This document shows, piece by piece, positions 7,182 to 14,017 of a DNA stretch of 17,486 bases. The stretch lies in assembly GCF_035306585.1 (NCBI RefSeq), contig NZ_DATGNU010000006.1:1-17486 (forward strand), written 5' to 3'. Position 1 is the first letter of the stretch, and each line of letters opens with the position of its first letter. The position numbers and the translations under genes were made by a program. The notes beneath the pieces are model-generated. The model worked only from the letters and a program-made list of their open reading frames with translations. It did not search any database and was not told the origin of the DNA. Origin of the DNA: Galbibacter sp035306585 (lineage in GTDB: Bacteria > Bacteroidota > Bacteroidia > Flavobacteriales > Flavobacteriaceae).

Positions 7182-7610
7182 TTAGGATTTGATCACATCT
7201 TGAAAATCCATATAAAATTCTTCAAATTTTACCATGGTCTGGTATAAAAATAACATGGCCTCTTGCCAGGTGTTTTTATTGTGAATACTCACCCCGTCCT
7301 TTTCAAGGTATACCCTTGAGATTTCTTTGCCGTTTTCCAAAAAATAGGTATCCTCATAGATGGCCTCCGGGAGATAGTTTTCCAATAAGATACTTTGAAG
7401 AGATTGTAGCTTTTCATAGTAATAAATTCGTCGCTCTAAATCTAGAGTTTCAATATCAAGAGCAACAATGGCTTTTTTAGTATCAAAATGGAATTTAAAT
7501 GAAAAATCCTTGATTTTTGTATTGTACAAAATCCACTTTCTTGGAAATGATTTTCCAAAAGAGATCCAAAATTCTTTTCTAAGTGCTTTAGATTCTTGTT
7601 TACTAAACAT
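7182..7610 (-). CDS. DUF4268 family protein
   Basis: This is a 142-residue cytoplasmic protein of unknown function with no signal peptide or membrane segment. The N-terminus MFSKQESKALRKEFWISFGK, followed by SFPRKWILYNTKIKDFSFKFHFD, is what I recognise as the flavobacterial DUF4268 type; elsewhere this domain resembles the C-terminal part of some restriction- or nuclease-associated proteins, but here it stands alone with no restriction genes nearby. It contains a conserved-looking ISRVYLEKDGVSIHNKNTW and an acidic, aromatic C-terminus. It is a single-gene unit with a good upstream promoter and is divergent from the oxidoreductase gene. The family call is reasonably sure; no function can be inferred. 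Confidence 0.78.
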   Translation of the reverse strand: MFSKQESKALRKEFWISFGKSFPRKWILYNTKIKDFSFKFHFDTKKAIVALDIETLDLERRIYYYEKLQSLQSILLENYLPEAIYEDTYFLENGKEISRVYLEKDGVSIHNKNTWQEAMLFLYQTMVKFEEFYMDFQDVIKS

Positions 7611-7636
7611 AACAACTGATTAATAATTGTTGGCGG

Positions 7637-7665
7637 CAAAAATATCCTAATTTAACAATTTCAAA
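7637..7665 (-). promoter_or_regulatory. Promoter of the DUF4268 gene
   Basis: On the minus strand TTTG (7665-7662) is followed after 17 nt by a perfect TATTTTTG (7644-7637). The ATG at 7610 would follow a leader of about 20 nt. Both elements and the spacing fit the flavobacterial consensus. Confidence 0.6.
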
Positions 7666-7743
7666 GGCAAATGAAACTTATAATTTGCAATTTAATCCTT
7701 AATTTGAACCACCTAATAAATGTAATTAAAATACAACCTGCAT

Positions 7744-8937
7744 ATGAAGCGAAGAGAATTTGTGAAGAAAGGAACTTTAATCTTGGCCGCAACGCCTGTG
7801 TTTAGTAGCATGGCAGCTTCACTTTCCCCGATAAATCGAACCATAAATATTGCCGTCATCGGAACAGGGGATCGTGGTTCAGGCCTTATACCATTTATAA
7901 ATGAAATACCAGGTGTAAGAGTAGCGGCTTGTTGTGATGTTCTAGATTTTCGTTTAAAGCATGGACTTAAACGTGCTGGAAAACAGGCCAAAGCCTATAC
8001 TGATTATAAGAAATTACTGGAGGATGATACGATCGATGCAGTACTGATTTCCACGCCATTTGCAACCCATGGAAAGATTGCTTTAGATGCTTTAAAAGCA
8101 GGTAAACATGTGTATTGCGAGAAAACAATGACCAGAGGCTATCAAGAGATCAAACAAATGGTTGATGCTGCTCAGGCCTCTGGAAAAATAGTTCAAACTG
8201 GTCACCAATACCACAGTTCTAGATTGTACTCCGAAGTGGTTCGATTAATCAACCAGGGAAAGATTGGTAAAATAACAACCTTCGAATGTCAATGGAATCG
8301 AAATTGGGATTGGCGAAGACCTGTTCCTGATCCTTCTCTAGAGCGGGCTATAAATTGGCGTATGTACCGTGAATACTCTGGTGGATTGGCTGCAGAGTTG
8401 TGTTCACATCAAATCGATTTTGTGAACTGGGTAACCCAATCAACGCCTGAATTTGTGATGGGCGTAGGGGGGATTGATTATTGGAAAGACGGACGTGAAA
8501 CCTACGATAATATCCATTTAGTATACCAGTATCCTAAAGGGATTAAAGCAACTTTTATGTGCTTGACTTCAAACGCGAAAGACGACTATCAGATCAAAAT
8601 TATGGGGGATAAAGGAACGCTGATCCTAGATTATAATAAGGTGTGGTTCTATCCAGAAGGAGGCTTTGACCAAAAAAAGACTATTGGTGATGTTGATGGG
8701 GTTTCGGGTGCCACCATCACCAATAATTGGGTTGATGGTAAGGGGATCCCTCTTCCTTTTAACCACGAGGATCCTAGTAAACAGGCACTGATGGATTTTC
8801 GTGATAGCATCCACTCAGGCATACAACCGATTTCTAATGTAATTACTGGCGGGCATACGGCAATTGCGGTACAAATGGCCATTGATGCTATGGATGAGAA
8901 AAAAGTGGTGTATTGGAAGGATGTTTCACCTTTTTAA
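7744..8937 (+). CDS. Gfo/Idh/MocA family oxidoreductase with Tat-like leader
   Basis: This is a 397-residue NAD(P)-dependent oxidoreductase of the Gfo/Idh/MocA family, which acts on sugars and sugar derivatives; the substrate is unknown. The N-terminus KRREFVKKG, followed by a hydrophobic stretch to about residue 25, looks like a twin-arginine export leader, so the enzyme may act in the periplasm with a pre-bound cofactor. The Rossmann domain begins at 34 (INIAVIGTGDRGSG, glycines at 40-45). The usual EKP signature is CEKTM (125-129), with Lys127 retained and Thr replacing Pro. The C-terminal domain carries ELCSHQIDFVNWV with the probable catalytic His222. It is a single gene converging on the ZIP transporter. 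I considered the GH109 glycosidase subgroup but did not see its characteristic motifs. Confidence 0.87.
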   Translation: MKRREFVKKGTLILAATPVFSSMAASLSPINRTINIAVIGTGDRGSGLIPFINEIPGVRVAACCDVLDFRLKHGLKRAGKQAKAYTDYKKLLEDDTIDAVLISTPFATHGKIALDALKAGKHVYCEKTMTRGYQEIKQMVDAAQASGKIVQTGHQYHSSRLYSEVVRLINQGKIGKITTFECQWNRNWDWRRPVPDPSLERAINWRMYREYSGGLAAELCSHQIDFVNWVTQSTPEFVMGVGGIDYWKDGRETYDNIHLVYQYPKGIKATFMCLTSNAKDDYQIKIMGDKGTLILDYNKVWFYPEGGFDQKKTIGDVDGVSGATITNNWVDGKGIPLPFNHEDPSKQALMDFRDSIHSGIQPISNVITGGHTAIAVQMAIDAMDEKKVVYWKDVSPF

Positions 8938-9608
8938 ATAAAATAGGCACAAAGGGTGCCCAATATAATCACAAGGAGCTTTCGAAGGTTAAAACGATGA
9001 CCTTCGGAGCTTTCAAATAGAATGACTGTGGATATGTGTAAAAAAATACCGACCACCACAGCTGAAATTTCAAAATAGTAATCCGCTATAAATTCGAAGG
9101 TGCCTGATAAGTAACTTCCAAGTGGTGTCATCAGGGCAAAAAGAATTAAAAATAGCGAACTTTTATAACGATCAATAGCTGCCTTTAAAAAGAATGTACT
9201 CAGTATAATGGCTACTGGTACCTTATGGATGATAATTCCCCAGAGAAGACTATGGTGGTTGTGAATAGGGATGCCTTCTAAAATGGAGTGTATACTTAAG
9301 CTAATAAACAGCAACCAAGGAAAAGTTTTTAATCGCTCATCGTGGTGCATGTGACCATGTTCGGCACCTTTGGAAAAGAATTCTAAAAACACCTGCAACA
9401 GTATCCCCAGCATAATAAAGATCCCAATATGTTTTTCAGTGTTATGATGGTAGAGCTCCGGGAGTAGTGTAAATACCGTAATAGATAAAAGAAAAGCACC
9501 ACTAAAGGCTAAGAACAGCTTTAAAGTATGCTGTTTCTTAAATTTAAAGACCACCACAAAGATGTACCCAGCAAGTACAGCTACTATTGGAAGTAAATAA
9601 TTTAGCAT
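8934..9608 (-). CDS. ZIP family divalent metal transporter
   Basis: This 224-residue inner-membrane protein has about seven or eight helices and is of the ZIP type, which moves zinc, iron or related divalent cations into the cytoplasm. The metal-site helices are clear: HSILEG (107-112) in the fourth and HKVPVA (128-133) in the fifth. LLPE (48-51) in the second and LHIS (190-193) in a late helix also fit. The cytoplasmic loop between helices three and four is histidine-rich (EHGHMHHD, 83-90), as often seen. It converges with the oxidoreductase gene and their stop codons overlap. A 7-of-8 -7 box (TAATTTAG) lies upstream. No metalloregulator is adjacent, so metal specificity is open. Confidence 0.9.
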   Translation of the reverse strand: MLNYLLPIVAVLAGYIFVVVFKFKKQHTLKLFLAFSGAFLLSITVFTLLPELYHHNTEKHIGIFIMLGILLQVFLEFFSKGAEHGHMHHDERLKTFPWLLFISLSIHSILEGIPIHNHHSLLWGIIIHKVPVAIILSTFFLKAAIDRYKSSLFLILFALMTPLGSYLSGTFEFIADYYFEISAVVVGIFLHISTVILFESSEGHRFNLRKLLVIILGTLCAYFI

Positions 9609-9669
9609 ATTGTCACTCTTTTTTTGATGGGTTACTGGCTTTTGCTTATTTAAGACCGCTAAATTAATG

Positions 9670-9677
9670 TATTTTTG
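9670..9677 (+). promoter_or_regulatory. -7 box of the THUMP methyltransferase gene
   Basis: A perfect TATTTTTG lies 20 nt before the ATG at 9698. A TTTTG ends 25 nt upstream of it (9640-9644), slightly outside the usual spacing. The leader would be about 16 nt. Confidence 0.5.
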
Positions 9678-9697
9678 CCTTTCAAAGTAACGTTAGA

Positions 9698-10855
9698 ATG
9701 TCGAATAATTATAAAATGTTGGCCAAAACCATGTTTGGTTTTGAGGAATTACTTGAAAAGGAACTTAAAGATTTAGGGGCTTTAAATGTTGAAAAAGGGG
9801 TGCGGAGTGTTTCTTTTGAAGGGGATAGAGGATTTATGTATAAGGCCAATTTATGCCTGCGAACAGCTATTAAAATCCTAAAACCAATACAGAGCTTTAG
9901 GGTTAGAAGTGAACAGGATTTATACGATAAGGTCTATCGCATGGATTGGAATAAATATTTGAGTTACGATCATACCTTTGCTATTGATGCCACGGTGAGC
10001 TCTGATCTTTTTAACCACTCTTTGTACATAGCATTGAAGACCAAGGATGCCATTGCGGACAAGTTTCGAGAACAACATAATAGAAGACCGAGTGTCGATT
10101 TAAAATATCCAGACTTGAGAATTAATGTTCACATCCAAAAAAATGAATGCACTATTTCTTTGGATAGTTCTGGGCAATCCCTTCACCAAAGAGGTTATAA
10201 AACAGCCACCAATATCGCTCCTATCAACGAGGTTCTCGCTGCTGGTATGTTACTTTTAAGTGGCTGGCATGGACAAAGTGATTTTATGGATCCTATGTGC
10301 GGAAGTGGAACCATTCCTATTGAGGCCGCCATGATTGCATGTAATATTCCAGCTAATATCAATAGGCGAGAGTTTGCATTTGAAAAGTGGGGGGATTATG
10401 ATCAAGATTTATTTGATAGAATTGTAGATAGTTCATTAAAGAAAACAAAAGACTTTCATTACAAGATCTATGCCATGGACAAGGTGGGGTCAGCGGTGAG
10501 AAAGGCTACTGATAATGTTCGCAATGCGAATCTATCTGATTATATTCAAGTAGAGCAGAAAGATTTCTTTCAGTCTACTAAGGTTTCCGATGATAAGCTT
10601 CAGATGGTCTTTAATCCACCCTATGGGGAGCGTTTAGCCATTAACATGGAGGAATTCTACGCAAAGATAGGGGATACGCTAAAGCAACATTATTCCAACA
10701 CGGATGCCTGGTTTATCACCTCTAGTATGGAGTCAATTAAACATGTAGGGCTTAGACCTTCAAGGAAGATCAAACTGTTCAATGGGAAATTGGAAAGTCG
10801 ATTGTTGAAATACGAAATATACGCAGGTAGTAAAAAAGCAAAATATAATAAATAG
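9698..10855 (+). CDS. THUMP-domain class I RNA methyltransferase (RlmL/YpsC-like)
   Basis: This 385-residue SAM-dependent methyltransferase of the RlmL N-terminal half/YpsC family is expected to make N2-methylguanosine in 23S rRNA (the position equivalent to E. coli G2445). The N-terminus (about 5-65) is the ferredoxin-like domain, a THUMP domain follows at about 66-155, and the catalytic domain begins near 165. Signature stretches are HQRGYKTATNIAPINEVLAA, the SAM-binding DPMCGSGTIPIEAA (198-211), and the catalytic NPPYGERL (306-313). Unlike E. coli RlmKL it has no C-terminal RlmK half, as in Bacillus YpsC. A small membrane-protein gene follows 11 nt downstream and is probably cotranscribed. 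The target nucleotide is inferred from the family. Confidence 0.88.
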   Translation: MSNNYKMLAKTMFGFEELLEKELKDLGALNVEKGVRSVSFEGDRGFMYKANLCLRTAIKILKPIQSFRVRSEQDLYDKVYRMDWNKYLSYDHTFAIDATVSSDLFNHSLYIALKTKDAIADKFREQHNRRPSVDLKYPDLRINVHIQKNECTISLDSSGQSLHQRGYKTATNIAPINEVLAAGMLLLSGWHGQSDFMDPMCGSGTIPIEAAMIACNIPANINRREFAFEKWGDYDQDLFDRIVDSSLKKTKDFHYKIYAMDKVGSAVRKATDNVRNANLSDYIQVEQKDFFQSTKVSDDKLQMVFNPPYGERLAINMEEFYAKIGDTLKQHYSNTDAWFITSSMESIKHVGLRPSRKIKLFNGKLESRLLKYEIYAGSKKAKYNK

Positions 10856-10866
10856 GATTAACAATT

Positions 10867-11100
10867 ATGAGTACGAAAACAAAAGTCTTTTTATTGAATC
10901 TCGTCTGCTTTCTGGCAATATTTTTAGTGTTTAGATTCTCTTTTTTATACTTTATCGATGGGGTGCATCAACTGATTCTTGTGCTTGCAGCTGCCATTAT
11001 TGCAAGTATCATTTGTCCTAAGTTCTTTGTTGTTTTTGAAGATGGTAAAGAGCGAATGAAATTAAAGTGGATTTTTATCAAAGGAATTAGGAATCTGTAG
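10867..11100 (+). CDS. Small two-helix membrane protein, unknown
   Basis: This is a 77-residue predicted inner-membrane protein that I do not recognise. Two hydrophobic segments (about 7-31 and 35-52) are separated by a short DGVHQ turn. The remainder, about 25 residues, is basic (FEDGKERMKLKWIFIKGIRNL) and by the positive-inside rule lies in the cytoplasm, with the N-terminus also inside. It starts 11 nt after the stop codon of the rRNA methyltransferase gene, so the two are probably cotranscribed. Codon use looks like that of its neighbours, which supports a real gene. No function can be inferred. Confidence 0.7.
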   Translation: MSTKTKVFLLNLVCFLAIFLVFRFSFLYFIDGVHQLILVLAAAIIASIICPKFFVVFEDGKERMKLKWIFIKGIRNL

Positions 11101-11132
11101 TTAAATCAAATTACAGGTTGTACAATTATATT

Positions 11133-11930
11133 TTAATCTTCCTGTTCTTGTTGGTTGTTGGATGGTAGTTTTTGGGGTTTGTTACCCTTGAAAATAGGAA
11201 TTAGGTAGGAAATGGAGTAATTGTAACCTACGCCAAATTTACTTCCATCGGTAACCTTATTAAATCCTGGAATAAATAAATTAGGGAAATTTCCCGCTTG
11301 CGTGTTATTAACCAAATAATTTAGGCGGACACTTGCCCCCATAAATACATTCCTAAAGAGTTCAACCTTCATTCCTAAGACGATTTCTGCCCATAAGGCA
11401 TTTAGTCCGCTATATTCACCTAACATATCCTCCCCCATGATGCCCGATTGGATTTCATTCCAATACTGATTAGTGTTGTATATTTGATAGGCATTCAAGG
11501 TTTGGCTAAAGGTGCTTGCTCCAACGCGAAACCCCAGGTTAATGATGTTTTCCATACCATACCAGTTCTCATATGTATTCCAGTCCAATCCTACTTTGAG
11601 ATAACTACCACTAGTGGTGAAATTATAATTATCTTCTTGTGTTGTTTTTTCTTCATTTCCAAGTGCTCCGGCAATATATACATTATGAGAGATTCTAAAA
11701 TCAGCTAAGAGTTCCAAGCCTTGGTAATCCTCTTCCAAGAAACTTCGAAGGGGCTTGCTTAGATCGATACCTACTCGAAGCCCGTATCGTTGTTTATACA
11801 CCGTACTGTCTTTACTGGCCTGTTGAACTTGAACCGTATCAATGGCAGCAGTTTCAACCGAAAGCGAATCCTGTGCAAAGGCCGTTACGCTAATAAAAAG
11901 TAAAATTAAATTAGTGGTAAATTTTAACAT
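11133..11930 (-). CDS. DUF6048 family protein, putative outer-membrane beta-barrel
   Basis: Taken from ATG 11930, this 265-residue protein begins with a clean signal peptide (MLKFTTNLILLFISVTAFAQ). A more upstream ATG at 11969 would add 13 residues before it and is less likely. The mature protein has a Ser/Thr-rich linker, then alternating amphipathic strands with aromatic ends and Gly-rich turns (YGLRVGIDLSKPLRSF, NVYIAGALGNEE, GSYLKVGLDWNTYENW, FGVGYNYSISYLIPIF), which suggests an outer-membrane beta-barrel. I recognise the pair with the upstream gene as DUF6452-DUF6048, common behind rlmD in flavobacteria. Its start overlaps the end of the DUF6452 gene by 20 nt, so translation may be coupled. 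The function is unknown. Confidence 0.78.
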   Translation of the reverse strand: MLKFTTNLILLFISVTAFAQDSLSVETAAIDTVQVQQASKDSTVYKQRYGLRVGIDLSKPLRSFLEEDYQGLELLADFRISHNVYIAGALGNEEKTTQEDNYNFTTSGSYLKVGLDWNTYENWYGMENIINLGFRVGASTFSQTLNAYQIYNTNQYWNEIQSGIMGEDMLGEYSGLNALWAEIVLGMKVELFRNVFMGASVRLNYLVNNTQAGNFPNLFIPGFNKVTDGSKFGVGYNYSISYLIPIFKGNKPQKLPSNNQQEQED

Positions 11931-12483
11931 GGACGGTATCTTGATGTTGTAAATTAGGGTCCTGAACAAAAACAGAAGTTATCCATTCTTGATCATTAGG
12001 TATGGAATCAGTGAAATCTGGATTAAGATTATAGCCTAGTTCGGTTATTCTAACAGCATAACCACAACCTCTGGATATAAATTCTTCTTGGCGTGTATAG
12101 TTAAAACGAAGCGTGTCAATATTTCCAAGTTCTACGTTTTCAATAGTGCCGTTATCTAAGGTGTCAATACGATCGGATGAGTTTTTAATAAATAAGAAGG
12201 TGCTATAGGATTCACTGGTTCGCAGTGGGATATCGATCTCCGTTCTTGAACTTCGATCAGGAAAGGTATTTAGGGTGTCTCTTTGGGTTCCATCCTCATT
12301 GATCCCCACAACCCTTAATCTGGCAACACTCTTGAAACGATCTTGGTTGGAGATGTTGTAAAAGCCAAGTTTAAGTACTGGTGTTGTAAGGGTATCACCT
12401 GGGCAAATATCATCTTTTTCGCAAGATGAGAACAGTGCCAAAGAGGCGCTAAATATAAATAATAATGCTAGTACTTTTTTCAT
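11911..12483 (-). CDS. DUF6452 family lipoprotein
   Basis: This is a 190-residue predicted lipoprotein of unknown function. The signal peptide ends LFSSC with lipidated Cys21, followed by EKDD, which matches the K-(D/E)2 surface-export signal described for Bacteroidota lipoproteins. The mature domain is beta-rich with many Asp, Thr and Ser residues, repeated RxDTL motifs (RDTLNTF, RIDTLDNG, NIDTLRFNY), and a further Cys27 and a Cys near 141 (SRGCGYA) that might form a disulfide. It lies 9 nt downstream of rlmD and overlaps the next gene, so all three form one operon. The pairing with a barrel-like DUF6048 protein suggests the two work together at the outer membrane. Confidence 0.8.
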   Translation of the reverse strand: MKKVLALLFIFSASLALFSSCEKDDICPGDTLTTPVLKLGFYNISNQDRFKSVARLRVVGINEDGTQRDTLNTFPDRSSRTEIDIPLRTSESYSTFLFIKNSSDRIDTLDNGTIENVELGNIDTLRFNYTRQEEFISRGCGYAVRITELGYNLNPDFTDSIPNDQEWITSVFVQDPNLQHQDTVHVKIYH

Positions 12484-12492
12484 TCGCTACAC

Positions 12493-13902
12493 CTATCTTT
12501 TTTCCAATAATACGACATTTTCCACATGATGTGTTTGCGGGAACATATCCACTGCCTGTACTTTGGTGATTTTATACATGTGATCCATTAGGGCGAGATC
12601 TCTTGCTTGAGTGGCACTGTTACAACTCACATAGACGATCCTCGGAGCGCCTATCTTTAGAAGTTGAGCGACCACATCTTTATGCATGCCATCTCTGGGA
12701 GGATCTGTAATTACAACATCTGGTTTGCCGTTGGATGTAATAAAGTCTTCATTAAAAACAACTTTCATATCACCAGCATAAAAGCGAACGTTTTTAATGT
12801 TGTTAAATTGTGCATTTGCTTTGGCATCCTCTATGGCTTCTGGTACTGCTTCCACACCCACAACTTCCTTCGCCTTTTTGGCAATAAATTGAGCAATGGT
12901 CCCTGTGCCAGTATAAAGGTCATATACAATTTCATCTCCTTTTAAATCTGCAAAATCACGGGTGATTTTGTATAACTCATAGGCTTGAATGGAATTGGTC
13001 TGATAAAACGATTTGGCGTTAATTTTAAATTTCAAACCTTCCATCTCTTCAAAGATATGATCGCGCCCAGCGTAACAAATGACGTCTTGATCGTAAATGG
13101 TATCATTGGGTTTTTGGTTAATAACATACTGCAAGGAAGTTATTTGAGGAAATTCCTGTTTTAAATAATCCAACAGTAAGGTTCTTTCGGCCTCTAGATC
13201 ATCATAGAATTGAATAAGGACCATGATTTCTCCAGTGGAGGAGGTGCGAATCATTAAGGTGCGTAGCAGACCGCTCTGTGCTCTAGTGTTAAAGAACTCC
13301 ATGTGGTGTTTTAATGCAAACTCCTTAACGGCAGCTCTAATAGCATTGGAGGGATCCTGTTGTAGATGACAACTTTTTAAATCAAGGATCTTGTCCCACA
13401 TTCCTGGGATGTGAAATCCTAGGGCATTGCGATCGCCAAGGTCTTGATCACTTGCTATTTCTTCAGCGGTTAACCATCGGCTATCCGAGAATGAAAATTC
13501 CATTTTATTTCGGTAGAAGTATTGTTTTTCTGAACCCAAAATAGGAACGGAATACGGTAATTCAACTTTGCCAATACGTAAAAGGTTGTTTTCTACCTCT
13601 TTTTGTTTGTAGTGCAATTGGTGCTCATAGGCCATGTTTTGCCATTTACACCCACCACATACCCCAAAGTGCTCACATGCCGGTTCCACTCTTTTCTCTG
13701 ATGGATTATAGAGCGTAACTACTTTGCCTTCAAAATACGCTTTTCGTTTCTTTAAAACTTGTACACCTACGACATCTCCAGGTACAGCATAGGGTATAAA
13801 GATAACCCTTCCATCAGGTGCCTTAGCAATTCCCTTGCCTTTGGCACCAGCATCTATCACTTCGACCTGGTCAAAAAATGGTTTATTGTTTTTTCTCGAC
13901 AT
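12493..13902 (-). CDS. rlmD: 23S rRNA (uracil-1939-C5)-methyltransferase RlmD
   Basis: This 469-residue enzyme makes 5-methyluridine at position 1939 of 23S rRNA using SAM. Domains in order are an N-terminal TRAM RNA-binding domain (about 8-65), an iron-sulfur cluster site with Cys76, Cys82, Cys85 (CEHFGVCGGC) and Cys178, a central region, and the C-terminal methyltransferase domain with DLYTGTGT (328-335), DPPRDG (400-405) and the catalytic nucleophile Cys427 in YVSCNSATQARD. Length and motifs fit RlmD/RumA; related paralogues such as RlmCD cannot be excluded, so the exact target is inferred. It heads the rlmD-DUF6452-DUF6048 operon. A perfect -7 box stands only 4 nt before its start codon. 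Confidence 0.9.
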   Translation of the reverse strand: MSRKNNKPFFDQVEVIDAGAKGKGIAKAPDGRVIFIPYAVPGDVVGVQVLKKRKAYFEGKVVTLYNPSEKRVEPACEHFGVCGGCKWQNMAYEHQLHYKQKEVENNLLRIGKVELPYSVPILGSEKQYFYRNKMEFSFSDSRWLTAEEIASDQDLGDRNALGFHIPGMWDKILDLKSCHLQQDPSNAIRAAVKEFALKHHMEFFNTRAQSGLLRTLMIRTSSTGEIMVLIQFYDDLEAERTLLLDYLKQEFPQITSLQYVINQKPNDTIYDQDVICYAGRDHIFEEMEGLKFKINAKSFYQTNSIQAYELYKITRDFADLKGDEIVYDLYTGTGTIAQFIAKKAKEVVGVEAVPEAIEDAKANAQFNNIKNVRFYAGDMKVVFNEDFITSNGKPDVVITDPPRDGMHKDVVAQLLKIGAPRIVYVSCNSATQARDLALMDHMYKITKVQAVDMFPQTHHVENVVLLEKR

Positions 13903-13906
13903 GCTG

Positions 13907-13914
13907 CAAAAATA
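13907..13914 (-). promoter_or_regulatory. -7 box directly before rlmD
   Basis: The minus strand reads TATTTTTG from 13914 to 13907, then CAGC and the ATG at 13902. The message would start at or next to the start codon. No TTG stands at the normal -33 distance. Confidence 0.45.
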
Positions 13915-14017
13915 GGACTTTTAGTTCGAACACTCCTTAAAATTAGAAGAGTTAAATTTTTAGGATGACCATTAGATGAACTCCTCTTTAAAATGAGGTA
14001 GTGGTTAGAATCCTTAA

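Noticed and set aside
11117..11124. TTGTACAA palindrome between the small membrane gene and the DUF6048 gene
   Set aside because: It is a single 8-bp palindrome at a convergent junction with no second copy, most likely chance.
11931..11969. Upstream ATG for the DUF6048 gene adding 13 residues
   Set aside because: It would place a polar stretch before a clean signal peptide and deepen the overlap with the DUF6452 gene. ATG 11930 starts directly at the signal peptide.
12664..12945. Plus-strand 93-codon open frame inside rlmD
   Set aside because: It is antisense to the RlmD methyltransferase domain, with odd Cys/Phe/Ile-rich composition and no start signals.
13935..13964. Imperfect inverted repeat CCTTAAAATT / AATTTTTAGG between rlmD and the M1 gene as a terminator
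   Set aside because: The stem is almost all A-T, contains a mismatch and is not followed by a T-run; chance in AT-rich sequence is likely.
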